A stretch of 28,817 bases of DNA from DATBFX01 sp036558305 (lineage in GTDB: Bacteria > Chloroflexota > Chloroflexia > Thermomicrobiales > UBA6265): positions 1-28,817 of the forward strand of contig DATBFX010000500.1 in the NCBI GenBank assembly GCA_036558305.1, in the 5' to 3' direction. The notes beneath the pieces are model-generated. The model saw only the letters and a list, made by a program, of their open reading frames with translations, had not been told where the DNA came from and made no database searches. The stretch's first letter is position 1. Each line of letters starts with the position of its first letter. The translations under genes were made by a program, and so were the position numbers. Shown here one piece after another: positions 13,681 through 21,077 of the stretch.

Positions 13681-16040
13681 TACGAATTGGCGGTCGAGAG
13701 CGCGCGGAAGGTCGCCGCGCGGCGGCGTTCCTGGGCGTGCTCGGCGACATAGTAACTGCCGACGACGAAGATCAGCGCGGCGGTCTGGGCGAGGACGCCT
13801 TCCCAGGTGCCGAAGAAACCGAACCACTGTCCCATCCAGAAGGGGACCTGGAGCGATTGGATCGGGGTGATCGGCGCCCAGCCGACGATCTGGAGGACGT
13901 GGACGGTGGTGCCGACCATCGTCACCAGGACGGCGGCGATCATGATCCCGGTGACGATCAGCATCTTCTTGTGCGGCAGTTTCTTCTGGAGCAGGAAGAC
14001 GAGGGCGCCGACGACGGCGACGCCGAGCAGCCCGAGGAGCGTCCCTTCGATCACGACCCAGGTGCCGGCGTCGAGGACGAGTGCCTGCAGGAAAAGGACG
14101 CTCTCCGCACCCTCCCGGAAAACGCTGGTGAAACCGAGGATGACCAGACCGAGGACCTGGCCGGCCGCGCCGCCGATCAGGACGCGGCGTCGGTTGTGGT
14201 GCTTGGCGATCCACTTGGTCCAGTAGACCTTGTGGAAAAACCAGTTCATGACCAGCAGCAGGATGCCGATGGCGACGAGGGAGACGATCGCCTCCAGTTT
14301 CTCGCCGTATTTGCCGAGGGAGAGGAGGATCGTTCGCGCGAGGACGAAGAGGACAGCGGTGGAGGCGAGAGCGGCGAGGGCGCCGATCGCCAACGGGCGC
14401 TTGTAGCGTTGGTTGGCGCCGACCATGCTCGCCATCAGGGAAGCGAGGATGAGGACGGCTTCGAGTCCCTCGCGGAAGACGATGGTGGCGGCGTTGAAGA
14501 CGATGGCGGCGGTGGCGGGGCGACCGCTGCCGAGGCGTTCCGCGCCTTCGGCAAGCGACTTTTCGAGTTCCCGGTGGGTCGCCTGGATGGTGCTCAGCGA
14601 ATCGCGACCTTGCAGTGAGTAGGCGAGACCCGGTGTGTCGCCGGTTCCCTGCCAGAAGAGTTGTTCGATTCGCGTTGCGAGGGAGGGCGCGAAGGCGAGC
14701 AGGTGCTTCTCGGGGCCGGCTTCGAAAATGGCGTAGGCTTCGAGGCGGGCGGATTCGGCCTGCGTGTACTGACCGGCGGCCACCGCCGCTTCGACCTGAT
14801 CCAGGATCGAGGCGATGACGTCGAAGTCGGCCTGGGAGCCGTTTTCGGACCAGGATTTGGGATAGAGACTCTTGAGAAGGGTGCTGACCGCCGAGACGTC
14901 GCTCTTCACCTGACCGGGGTCGGCGACGGCGGTTTTCGCGCCCGCGTCCTGGATCACCTTGTCAAGTTCAGCGAGCATCGACGCGGTCTGATCGGTTTTC
15001 GCGGCGTCCTGGTTCGCGAGGACCGTCCGCAGGTCGGCAAACGCCGCCTTCGCCGCGTCGACGAATGCCTGAGCCTCCTGGATCTCGATGTCGAGGAGGA
15101 CCTGACCTTGCTTCACCCCGCGACCGTACTCGACCGGCACCAGCGACAGGTAGAGGAGCAGTTGCCGGCCGCGACGTGCCTGATCGGCCTGGCTGAGCGG
15201 TGCCGCGCGGAAGCCCGCTTCGATCGTCGAGGCCTGGGAAGCCGCCGACGCGAACGCGCCCGCATCGTTCTGCCGCGCGGCCTGGACGAGGGAGGCGAAG
15301 ACCGCGTCGGCCTGCCGACGGGCGTCGGCACCGCGCTGGGTCTCGTACGAGGGGGCGAGGATGGCCCAGTAGCCGGCGGCTTCGGCGGCGGAGCCGACCT
15401 GGGTCAAGACGAACCCTTGTCGAGCCGATTCCGCGGCTTCGGAGAGGGTGGCGTCGAGCCGGCCCTGGTAGGTATCGAGGAGGTCGGCGGTGATCTCCTG
15501 GGCCGCGGTCTCGGCGGGTAGGTCGCCCTGCTGGAGTTGCTTGATGGCGAGGGTGGCGTCCGCGTTGGGGCGGGCAAACTTGGTGGTGGGGCGGAAATCC
15601 CGGATCAAGAGCCAGGTGTTGGCGGTGGCGGCGTCGCCGGCCAGGGTGGCATTGATCGTCTGGTTGTAGGAACCCCGGAAGATGGCGGTCAGTACCTGGG
15701 CACGGGCGACCGCGAAGGCGACTTGATCGCCGCTGGCGACCGCCGCCGTGGCGGCGGCGAGACCGTTGCGCGCGTCGGTGGCTGCGGTGGGATCGGCGGT
15801 CAGCAGCGCGAAGAGCCGATCGGCCGCTTCGGCGACCGGCGCCAGTGCCGTCACGGCCCCGTTGGCGTCACTCGCAAGAAGCGCGTTTTGGGCGCCATCC
15901 AGACCCGTTCGCACCGTTTGGGCATCGATCGCCGGCGAGGCGGGTGCATCATCGGCCGCGACCGTCGAAGGACCGCTCAAACCGCTCCCGACGACCAGTC
16001 CGATTAGAACGATCAGGAGGACGTTGCGAGGTAATCGCAT
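13680..16040 (-). CDS. FTR1-family iron permease with long extracytoplasmic N-terminal domain
   Basis: 786 residues. A signal/anchor segment (MRLPRNVLLIVLIGLVVGSGLSG) is followed by about 470 alanine-rich helical residues, which I infer are outside the membrane, with a FEAGPEKHLLAFAPSLATRIEQLFWQG segment seen in long FTR1 proteins. The permease domain starts near residue 509 and has about seven spans. It carries two REGxE iron-transport motifs: REGLE at 523-527 in the first span and REGAE at 642-646 in the fourth. EfeU/FTR1 proteins import iron through the membrane with EfeO-type partners, and the EfeO-like gene is directly upstream with a 4-base gap. No DyP peroxidase (EfeB) gene is next to it. 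ATG at 16040; ribosome-binding sequence GGGCGGATAG is weak. Confidence 0.9.
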   Translation of the reverse strand: MRLPRNVLLIVLIGLVVGSGLSGPSTVAADDAPASPAIDAQTVRTGLDGAQNALLASDANGAVTALAPVAEAADRLFALLTADPTAATDARNGLAAATAAVASGDQVAFAVARAQVLTAIFRGSYNQTINATLAGDAATANTWLLIRDFRPTTKFARPNADATLAIKQLQQGDLPAETAAQEITADLLDTYQGRLDATLSEAAESARQGFVLTQVGSAAEAAGYWAILAPSYETQRGADARRQADAVFASLVQAARQNDAGAFASAASQASTIEAGFRAAPLSQADQARRGRQLLLYLSLVPVEYGRGVKQGQVLLDIEIQEAQAFVDAAKAAFADLRTVLANQDAAKTDQTASMLAELDKVIQDAGAKTAVADPGQVKSDVSAVSTLLKSLYPKSWSENGSQADFDVIASILDQVEAAVAAGQYTQAESARLEAYAIFEAGPEKHLLAFAPSLATRIEQLFWQGTGDTPGLAYSLQGRDSLSTIQATHRELEKSLAEGAERLGSGRPATAAIVFNAATIVFREGLEAVLILASLMASMVGANQRYKRPLAIGALAALASTAVLFVLARTILLSLGKYGEKLEAIVSLVAIGILLLVMNWFFHKVYWTKWIAKHHNRRRVLIGGAAGQVLGLVILGFTSVFREGAESVLFLQALVLDAGTWVVIEGTLLGLLGVAVVGALVFLLQKKLPHKKMLIVTGIMIAAVLVTMVGTTVHVLQIVGWAPITPIQSLQVPFWMGQWFGFFGTWEGVLAQTAALIFVVGSYYVAEHAQERRRAATFRALSTANS

Positions 16041-16044
16041 CGTG

Positions 16045-17136
16045 CTATCCGCCCTGTTCGAGGTTGATCCCCAACAATGCCGCCGCCTGGGTCACCTGAC
16101 CCGCGACCGCGTCGCACTGGTCCTGAAGCTGCTGACCGAAGACGTCTGCCTGCTCCGGTGTGTAACGGGTGCCGGCCTGCTCGTGGTCGAAGAGGTCCTG
16201 GACGAAGGCGACGACGGCGCCGAGTTGGTTCTGGATCTGCTCGCCGAGGGCGGGATTGGCCTGGACGACCAGCGGTTCGACCTTCGAGTAGGTCAGTTGC
16301 AAACCGCCGAAGATACCGAGCACGTCGACCAACCGGCTGTTGGCGACGAAGCCGCGCTGGGTGCTCTTGTCGCCGAGGACGAAGGGGGAGAGTTTCCAGT
16401 CGTTGAAGTAACCGTTGATGGTCGGGATCATGCCGACGAGCGCGGTGAAGGCATCCTCGACGGTCGGCTGCCAATCGTCGATCGCCTTGGCGAGGTCGGC
16501 GGTCGCGGCGTCGAGGGCCTGGGCGGAACCGAGCAGGACGTTGGCCTCCGGCAACGCTTCGCCGAGTTCGGTCTTGCCGTCGCCGTTCATGTCGACCCGG
16601 AGACCGACGAAGTCGTCCTCGGTGCCCCAGAGCGCCGGTTCGGTCAGGTAGTGGAAGAGGTTGCCGGGTTTGTCGAGGACGCGGCCGTCCGGGAGTTTGA
16701 CCTGGTAGTCGAGGGCGTTTTGCGGGTCGTCGGCGCCGCTCGGCCCGGCGTCGATCAAGACATCGAAGTGGACCAGCGCCGGCATACCGGCAACCATCCC
16801 TTCGTTCAACTCGTAGTTGCCATGGGCATCGTTCGACCACTGTTGGCGCGCCTGTTCGAGTTTCGGCAAGATGTCGGCGCCGTGCTGGTCCCAGAGCGCC
16901 TGATAGTCGAAGTTCGCGGTTTTGGCGAGGTCGTAATACTCCTGCGAGAAGGCCAGGACTTCGGCGGTGCCGGCTTTCATCCTGGTCACGTGATCGACCA
17001 TGTAGGTTTTGAGACCGGCGAGGTCGGCGGTGTCGGCCGTCGTGTCCTGCGCGAAGACCGGTGCGCCGGTGCCAAGAGCGACGAGCAACGCCAGGGATGC
17101 CAGAGCTACGCGCGGGGCGATCCGGAATCTGAACAC
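16045..17136 (-). CDS. EfeO/imelysin-like iron-uptake protein with EF-hand loop
   Basis: 363 residues. The signal peptide is RVALASLALLVALGTGAPVFA, probably cleaved after AFA/Q near residue 29. The mature part is helical. NLFHYLTEPALWG (H162, E166) looks like a variant of the imelysin/M75 G-x-H-x-x-E motif with one extra residue. Directly after it, residues 182-193 (DMNGDGKTELGE) match the EF-hand calcium loop at positions 1, 3, 5, 6 and 12. The C-terminal part (GYFNDWKLSPFVLGDKSTQRGF) I do not recognise from other families. As partner of the FTR1 permease it would bind iron outside the membrane. The start is GTG at 17136, supported by AAGGA eight bases upstream. Family assignment is moderate because motifs are diverged. 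Confidence 0.68.
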   Translation of the reverse strand: MFRFRIAPRVALASLALLVALGTGAPVFAQDTTADTADLAGLKTYMVDHVTRMKAGTAEVLAFSQEYYDLAKTANFDYQALWDQHGADILPKLEQARQQWSNDAHGNYELNEGMVAGMPALVHFDVLIDAGPSGADDPQNALDYQVKLPDGRVLDKPGNLFHYLTEPALWGTEDDFVGLRVDMNGDGKTELGEALPEANVLLGSAQALDAATADLAKAIDDWQPTVEDAFTALVGMIPTINGYFNDWKLSPFVLGDKSTQRGFVANSRLVDVLGIFGGLQLTYSKVEPLVVQANPALGEQIQNQLGAVVAFVQDLFDHEQAGTRYTPEQADVFGQQLQDQCDAVAGQVTQAAALLGINLEQGG

Positions 17137-17174
17137 CGTATCGTTCCTTCTTGCTCGGCCACGGACAGAAGCCC

Positions 17175-17219
17175 GTGCCTCGCCCGATCCGTCGTTTCGG
17201 GTGCCCCGCCGCGAGGCAC
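17175..17219 (-). promoter_or_regulatory. mutually exclusive stems in the efeO-like leader
   Basis: In the roughly 170-base leader, GTGCCTCGC (17175-17183 on the plus strand) is a perfect nine-base inverted repeat of GCGAGGCAC (17211-17219), while GTGCC at 17201-17205 can pair instead with GGCAC at 17215-17219. The two stems cannot form together, which is the arrangement expected for RNA-based control, though chance pairing in GC-rich DNA is possible. Confidence 0.3.
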
Positions 17220-17284
17220 AGGTTGAGACAAGGGCGAACCGTCCCGCGGTTGCCCGAGCGGGCTGACGTCGACGTTTGGGGATA

Positions 17285-17303
17285 TCCGACGCGCTACGTC
17301 GGA
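17285..17303. promoter_or_regulatory. candidate operator palindrome of the iron-uptake operon
   Basis: TCCGACG (17285-17291) and CGTCGGA (17297-17303) form a 7-5-7 palindrome in a short AT-richer patch. It lies just downstream of the proposed -10 of the efeO-like/FTR1 promoter, at about +3 to +22, a classic repressor position. It does not match the Fur or DtxR consensus that I know, so the regulator is unknown. Confidence 0.45.
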
Positions 17304-17312
17304 ATTGCCCAT

Positions 17313-17341
17313 AGGCTACGAAACCGTGGACGGGCTGTCAA
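17313..17341 (-). promoter_or_regulatory. candidate sigma70 promoter of the efeO-like/FTR1 operon
   Basis: On the minus strand a perfect -35 TTGACA (17336-17341) is followed after exactly 17 bases by TAGCCT (17313-17318), three of six to the -10 consensus. It lies between the hmuV stop and the efeO-like start and would give a leader of about 170 bases. Confidence 0.5.
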
Positions 17342-17391
17342 GCCCCGAAGGGGAAGGGATGCAAGAAGGAGACGCGGGTTGTTGCGTGCCG

Positions 17392-18189
17392 TTACCCGGT
17401 GTGAGGGTGACCGTTCGAGGGGAGGGGGATGACCAGCGGGCAACCGCGGACCGGATGGGGGGCGACGGCGATCGGGCAAGCAAAGACCGCCGTGAGGAGT
17501 GGCTCGGTCAGGGTTTGCCAGGGGGGACCGTCGGCGACGAGGCGACCGTCGTGCATGAGGGCGATGCGGTCGGCGTAGGCGGCGGCGAGGTTCAGATCGT
17601 GGAGGACGGCGACGATCATCGCGCCGTGGGCGGCGAGATCGCGGGCGACCTCCATCACGAGTTGCTGGTGGCGAAGGTCGAGGGAGGCGGTCGGTTCGTC
17701 GAGGAGCAGCAGAGGAGCTTCCTGGGCGAGAACGCGGGCGAGGGAGACGCGCGCCTGCTCGCCGCCGGAGAGGGAGGGGAAAATGCGGTCGGCGACGTGG
17801 GTCGATTCCGTTTTGGCGAGACTGGCGGCGACGACCGCTTCGTCGTCGTCGTTGCGGCGGGGACCGCGGCCCATCTCGACCACCTCGCGGGCGGTGAAAG
17901 CGAATTGGACGACGGTCTGTTGCGGCAGGACGGCACGACGGAGGGCGAGGTCGCGCGGGCGGAAATCGGCGATCGGGCGGTCGTCGAGGGTGACGCGGCC
18001 GGTGGTCGGGGCGAGGTCGCCGGCGAGGACGCGGACCAGGGTCGATTTTCCGGCGCCGTTGGGACCGACGAGGGCGACGACTTCGCCAGGAGCGACGGCG
18101 AGCCAAACGTCGCGAAGCAGCCAGCGACCGCGGATCGAAACGCCGATGCCTTCGGCGGCGAGGGCCGCGCGGGTGGCCGTCGCGGTCAT
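17392..18189 (-). CDS. hmuV: heme ABC transporter ATP-binding protein HmuV
   Basis: 265 residues. Walker A is GPNGAGKST (42-50), the Q-loop is VLPQQTVVQFAFTAREVVEMGR, the signature is LSGGEQARVSLARVLAQ, Walker B is LLLLDEPTASLD and the H-loop is VLHDLNLAAAYADRI. QFAFTAREVVEMGR and the AVFACPIAVAPHPVRGCPLVIP tail are like HmuV/BtuD/FhuC importers. It powers heme (or a related tetrapyrrole) import with HmuU and HmuT. ATG at 18189 overlaps the hmuU TGA as ATGA, which decides it over a TTG six bases earlier. Last gene of the hmuTUV operon. B12 or siderophore is the alternative substrate; heme is favoured by HmuT. Confidence 0.92.
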   Translation of the reverse strand: MTATATRAALAAEGIGVSIRGRWLLRDVWLAVAPGEVVALVGPNGAGKSTLVRVLAGDLAPTTGRVTLDDRPIADFRPRDLALRRAVLPQQTVVQFAFTAREVVEMGRGPRRNDDDEAVVAASLAKTESTHVADRIFPSLSGGEQARVSLARVLAQEAPLLLLDEPTASLDLRHQQLVMEVARDLAAHGAMIVAVLHDLNLAAAYADRIALMHDGRLVADGPPWQTLTEPLLTAVFACPIAVAPHPVRGCPLVIPLPSNGHPHTG

Positions 18190-19280
18190 CCCCAACCGCC
18201 TTGCGCTTGCCGAGTGCGGAGCATCAGGAAGAGGAGGAAGGGGCCGCCGGCGAGGGCGGTGAGGACGCCGAGGGGGAGTTCGGCGGGGGCGACGATGGTG
18301 CGGGCGAGGAGATCGGCGAGGAGGAGGAGGGAGGCGCCGAAGAGGGCGCTTGCGGGCAAGACGACGCGGTGGTCAGGGCCGGCGATGAGACGGATCAGGT
18401 GGGGAACGATCAGACCGACGAAACCGATGACGCCGGCCACGGCAACGGCAGCCCCGGTCATCAGCGCGGTCAGGAAGATCAGTTCGAGGCGGACGCGCTC
18501 GGTGTCGACGCCGAGGTGACGGGCTTCACGCTCGCCGAGGACGAAGAGGTTGAGGGCATGCCCCCAGCGGGGAACGAAGAGGAGTCCGATGACGATGAAG
18601 GGAAGGATGGCCAGGTCGTTTCTCCAGGTGGCGCTGCCGAGACTGCCGAGCGACCAGAAGACGACGGCGCGCAGTTGCTCGTCGGAGGCGACGTAGGTGA
18701 GCAGACCGGTGCCGGCACCGGCGACGGTGTTGAGGGCGATCCCGGTCAGGACGAGCGTGACGATCTCGGTTTTCCCATTGTGCCGGGAGATCAAGTAGAC
18801 GGTGACGGCGGTGATCATGCCGCCGATGAACGCGAAGAGCGGGAGCGTCGCCAGACCGAGGAAAGAAAGTCCGAGGGCGACCGAAGTCACGGCGCCGAGG
18901 GCGGCACCGCTGGAGACGCCGATCAGACCGGGATCGGCCAGGGGATTGCGGAACATGCCCTGCAAGGCGGTGCCGGAGACGGCGAGGGCGCTGCCGACGA
19001 GGACGGCCATGACGACGCGCGGCAGACGGATCGCCCAAACGATCGCGTCCTGCTGGGGCGTGTAGGAGACACCGACGTCGAGACCGAGGTGGTGGCCGAT
19101 GATCGCCAGCGTCTGTTGCGGGTGGAGTTTGACAGCGCCGACGCCGACGCTGAGGACGAACGAGACGACGAGGAGGGTTGCCAGCGACGGCAGCAGAACG
19201 ACGGGCGGCATCCGGGGCACCGAGCCGGTGCCCAGGAGACCGCGCGTCCAGCGTCGTGCCGCCGCCGCCGGGAATATCAT
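18186..19280 (-). CDS. hmuU: heme ABC transporter permease HmuU (FecCD family)
   Basis: 364 residues with a basic N-terminus and eight to ten membrane spans. FecCD hallmarks are LPRVVMAVLVGSALAVSGTALQGMFRNPLADPGLIGVSSGAALGAV, the ATPase-coupling GEREARHLGVDTERVRLE, then GVIGFVGLIVPHLIRLIAGPDHRVVLPASALFGA and PAELPLGVLTALAGGPFLLFLM. The family includes BtuC, FhuB and HmuU; heme is inferred from the adjacent HmuT. ATG at 19280 follows the hmuT stop by three bases, and the stop overlaps the hmuV start, so all three genes are coupled. Acts as the membrane channel of the importer. Confidence 0.92.
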   Translation of the reverse strand: MIFPAAAARRWTRGLLGTGSVPRMPPVVLLPSLATLLVVSFVLSVGVGAVKLHPQQTLAIIGHHLGLDVGVSYTPQQDAIVWAIRLPRVVMAVLVGSALAVSGTALQGMFRNPLADPGLIGVSSGAALGAVTSVALGLSFLGLATLPLFAFIGGMITAVTVYLISRHNGKTEIVTLVLTGIALNTVAGAGTGLLTYVASDEQLRAVVFWSLGSLGSATWRNDLAILPFIVIGLLFVPRWGHALNLFVLGEREARHLGVDTERVRLELIFLTALMTGAAVAVAGVIGFVGLIVPHLIRLIAGPDHRVVLPASALFGASLLLLADLLARTIVAPAELPLGVLTALAGGPFLLFLMLRTRQAQGGWG

Positions 19281-19283
19281 CGG

Positions 19284-20276
19284 TTAGGCGGCCGCCGGGC
19301 TCGCCTCCGGGGTGGCGGACGCGAGTTCGGGATGGATGGCGAGGATGAGGTCGTGCAGCGCCTGCCCGGTGCGCGGGGTCATCGAGAGGAGGAGGAGGTC
19401 GTCGACGGCGAGGATGTGCCCGTTCTTGGCGGCCGGGGTTTGGGCGACACCGGGCACCTTCATCAGGGCGTCCATGCCGCCGATCGAATCGAGACCGGAC
19501 TGCGGGACGATGATGTAGTCGGGTTGGGCGGAGACGACCGCTTCGGCCGTGACCGGCATGAATCCCTGGATGCCGGCGGCCGATCCGGCGTCGGTGCCGC
19601 CGGCGGCGGCGATCATCGCGTCGGCGACCGAACCGGCACCGCCGATCAACTGGACACCGCCGCTACGGACGTAGAGGAACATCACCTTCGGATGCGAGGT
19701 TGCGGTCTTGGCGAGGGCGAGGGCGTCGTCGATCTGCGCCTGCGTCTTGGTCGCCAGCGCTTCGCCTTCGTCCTTCAGACCGAGGGCCGCGGCGACCTCG
19801 CGGATCTTGGCGGTCGGCGCTTCGATCGTCGAGGGTTCGTTGACGATCACGACCGGAACGCCGGCGGCGCGGACCTGATCGAGGACGTTCGGCGGGCCGG
19901 CCTGCTGCTTGCCGATCACCAGCGTCGGATTGAGCGAGAGGATGCCTTCGGCGGAGAGGGCCTGCTCGAACCCGATCTTCGGCAGTTTCGTCAAGTCGGC
20001 CGGATAGACGGCGCTGACGTCGTCGCCGACGATGTTCTTGCCGAGCCCGAGGGTCCAGACGATCTCGGCGATGTCGCCGCTGAGGGGAACGATCCGGCTG
20101 ACGTCGCTGACGGTGACCTGCTTACCGTTGACGTCGGTGACGGTGGCGGGGAGTTGCGGGGTGACGGCTTCGGGTGTGGCGGGAGACGCTTGGAAGGCGA
20201 GCGTCGCCCGCGCCGAAAGGGCGACGGTGAGGGCGAGGAGCGCAAGGAGCGCAACGCGGAGCGTACGGTAGGTCAC
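19284..20276 (-). CDS. hmuT: heme ABC transporter substrate-binding protein HmuT
   Basis: 330 residues. Signal peptide TLRVALLALLALTVALSARATLAF, then a linker rich in A, P and T before TVTDVNGKQVTVSDVSRIVPLSGDIAEIVWTLGLGKNIVGDD. The blocks KLPKIGFEQALSAEGILSLNPTLVIGKQQAGPPNVLDQVRAAGVPVV and PGVAQTPAAKNGHILAVDD are HmuT-like class III binding-protein features; ALSAEG and the AGPP motif distinguish HmuT from B12 or siderophore binders. No lipobox cysteine is seen. The start is GTG at 20276 with AGGAGAGG about nine bases upstream; a frame to 20399 exists but has no site. First gene of hmuTUV. Confidence 0.9.
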   Translation of the reverse strand: MTYRTLRVALLALLALTVALSARATLAFQASPATPEAVTPQLPATVTDVNGKQVTVSDVSRIVPLSGDIAEIVWTLGLGKNIVGDDVSAVYPADLTKLPKIGFEQALSAEGILSLNPTLVIGKQQAGPPNVLDQVRAAGVPVVIVNEPSTIEAPTAKIREVAAALGLKDEGEALATKTQAQIDDALALAKTATSHPKVMFLYVRSGGVQLIGGAGSVADAMIAAAGGTDAGSAAGIQGFMPVTAEAVVSAQPDYIIVPQSGLDSIGGMDALMKVPGVAQTPAAKNGHILAVDDLLLLSMTPRTGQALHDLILAIHPELASATPEASPAAA

Positions 20277-20416
20277 GGCGAACAACCTCTCCTGGCGCCG
20301 TACCGCGCCGACGACAACGCGATACGGCCGAGTGTGCCCCGAGGGCATGGGGCGACTCGAGACGCTTGAGGGGATCCTCCCCTGATGTGGCCGCAACACG
20401 CGTCACGCGCGCTTCC

Positions 20417-20448
20417 ACGGTCGCGGACCGTCGGCGGCGATCATACCA
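20417..20448 (-). promoter_or_regulatory. candidate extended -10 promoter and palindrome of hmuT
   Basis: On the minus strand TGGTATGAT (20440-20448) is an extended -10 (TGn plus a five-of-six TATAAT match). Immediately downstream, ACGGTC-GCG-GACCGT (20417-20431, plus-strand order) is a 6-3-6 palindrome at about +2 to +16. AT-rich sequence lies upstream at 20455-20503. No good -35 is present. The placement mirrors that at the efeO-like promoter. Confidence 0.4.
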
Positions 20449-20808
20449 TCCCGGTTTGCACTGATTTGCGAGATTTACCTAATTTGTGGAAGAATCGAAT
20501 TGGAGCGGTCGTGGCACGACTGCCGCGTCAGGAGGTGGAGATCATAGGACAAGGGGGACCGGGAGGCGTTGTGCGACCGATCGCCGAAACGGTCACCGGT
20601 GCTACCTGGGCGATTTCAGTTCCGATGAATCGCCCCGGGTCTGATCCGGGTTTGGGGGACCGGAACGGCAAAGACTTGACGATGGTTTCATCGCGCGTTG
20701 ATGGTCGCGCCACGGAGAGGGTTTACAGCGGCGTCAGAAGCGTCTCCCGGCCATCAACCAGCCGGCGGCGGAGACGGGTAGCGCAAGACACCATCTTCCC
20801 CACCAAGA

Positions 20809-20843
20809 CGGGACGGCCGCGCCGATTCGGCGCGGCCGTCCCG
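20809..20843. terminator. 16-base-stem hairpin in the non-coding stretch
   Basis: 20809-20824 is perfectly complementary to 20828-20843, leaving a three-base loop (ATT). On the plus strand it is followed by TTGTTG. No plus-strand gene ends just before it, so it either terminates an unannotated plus-strand RNA or is a structural element in the minus-strand transcript. Confidence 0.5.
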
Positions 20844-21037
20844 TTGTTGCGCACCTTGTCGTTCGGCGAGAAATCGCGCGAGGCATTCGGCGCAGCGGGG
20901 CGGTTGGGACGGGGGGTCATCGGCACGGAGGCGACCTTCGGCAAGGGCGGCACGACGCGGGCAATTGGTAGGGTGAGGTGGGCGTGACTGAGAGGACATG
21001 GAAACCCTCCCGAATTCTGTGAAATGGGCACCAGAGT

Positions 21038-21069
21038 CGTAGGGGCGGACACGGCGGTCCGCCCCTACG
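21038..21069. repeat. GTAGGGGCG-type palindrome after DUF1501
   Basis: CGTAGGGGCGGAC and its complement form a 13-base perfect stem with a six-base loop (ACGGCG), eight bases beyond the DUF1501 stop. The outer GTAGGGGCG is shared with the element at 22414-22492, so the DUF1501 gene is flanked by the same repeat family. It may also terminate the minus-strand transcript, though no T-run follows. Confidence 0.85.
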
Positions 21070-21077
21070 CGATGAAC

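Larger units (their letters stand above)
20277..21077. other. 800-base non-coding stretch between hmuT and DUF1501 genes
   Basis: No reading frame here looks coding on either strand: candidate frames are low-complexity and arginine/serine-rich with no domain. It holds the hmuT promoter (20417-20448), an AT-rich segment (20455-20503), a 10-base direct repeat GGGGGACCGG at 20553-20562 and 20654-20663, an 8-base hairpin at 20608-20635, inverted arms GTTGATGG/CCATCAAC at 20697-20704 and 20751-20758, arms CGTCTCC/GGAGACG at 20741-20747 and 20770-20776, a 16-base hairpin (20809-20843) and a GTAGGGGCG palindrome (21038-21069). I see no tRNA, tmRNA, RNase P or known riboswitch signature. Confidence 0.6.

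Noticed and set aside
18201..20369. Very long plus-strand reading frame (over 700 codons) across hmuV, hmuU and hmuT
   Set aside because: It is the shadow of three well-supported minus-strand genes in GC-rich DNA; its product is rich in G, D, E and R without any domain.
20277..20520. Cobalamin riboswitch upstream of hmuT
   Set aside because: No B12-box or adenosyl-pocket sequence was found on the minus strand; HmuT features favour heme.
20385..20987. Plus-strand frame in the non-coding stretch
   Set aside because: No homologous-looking segment, no good start site, and it runs through the 16-base hairpin; treated as non-coding.
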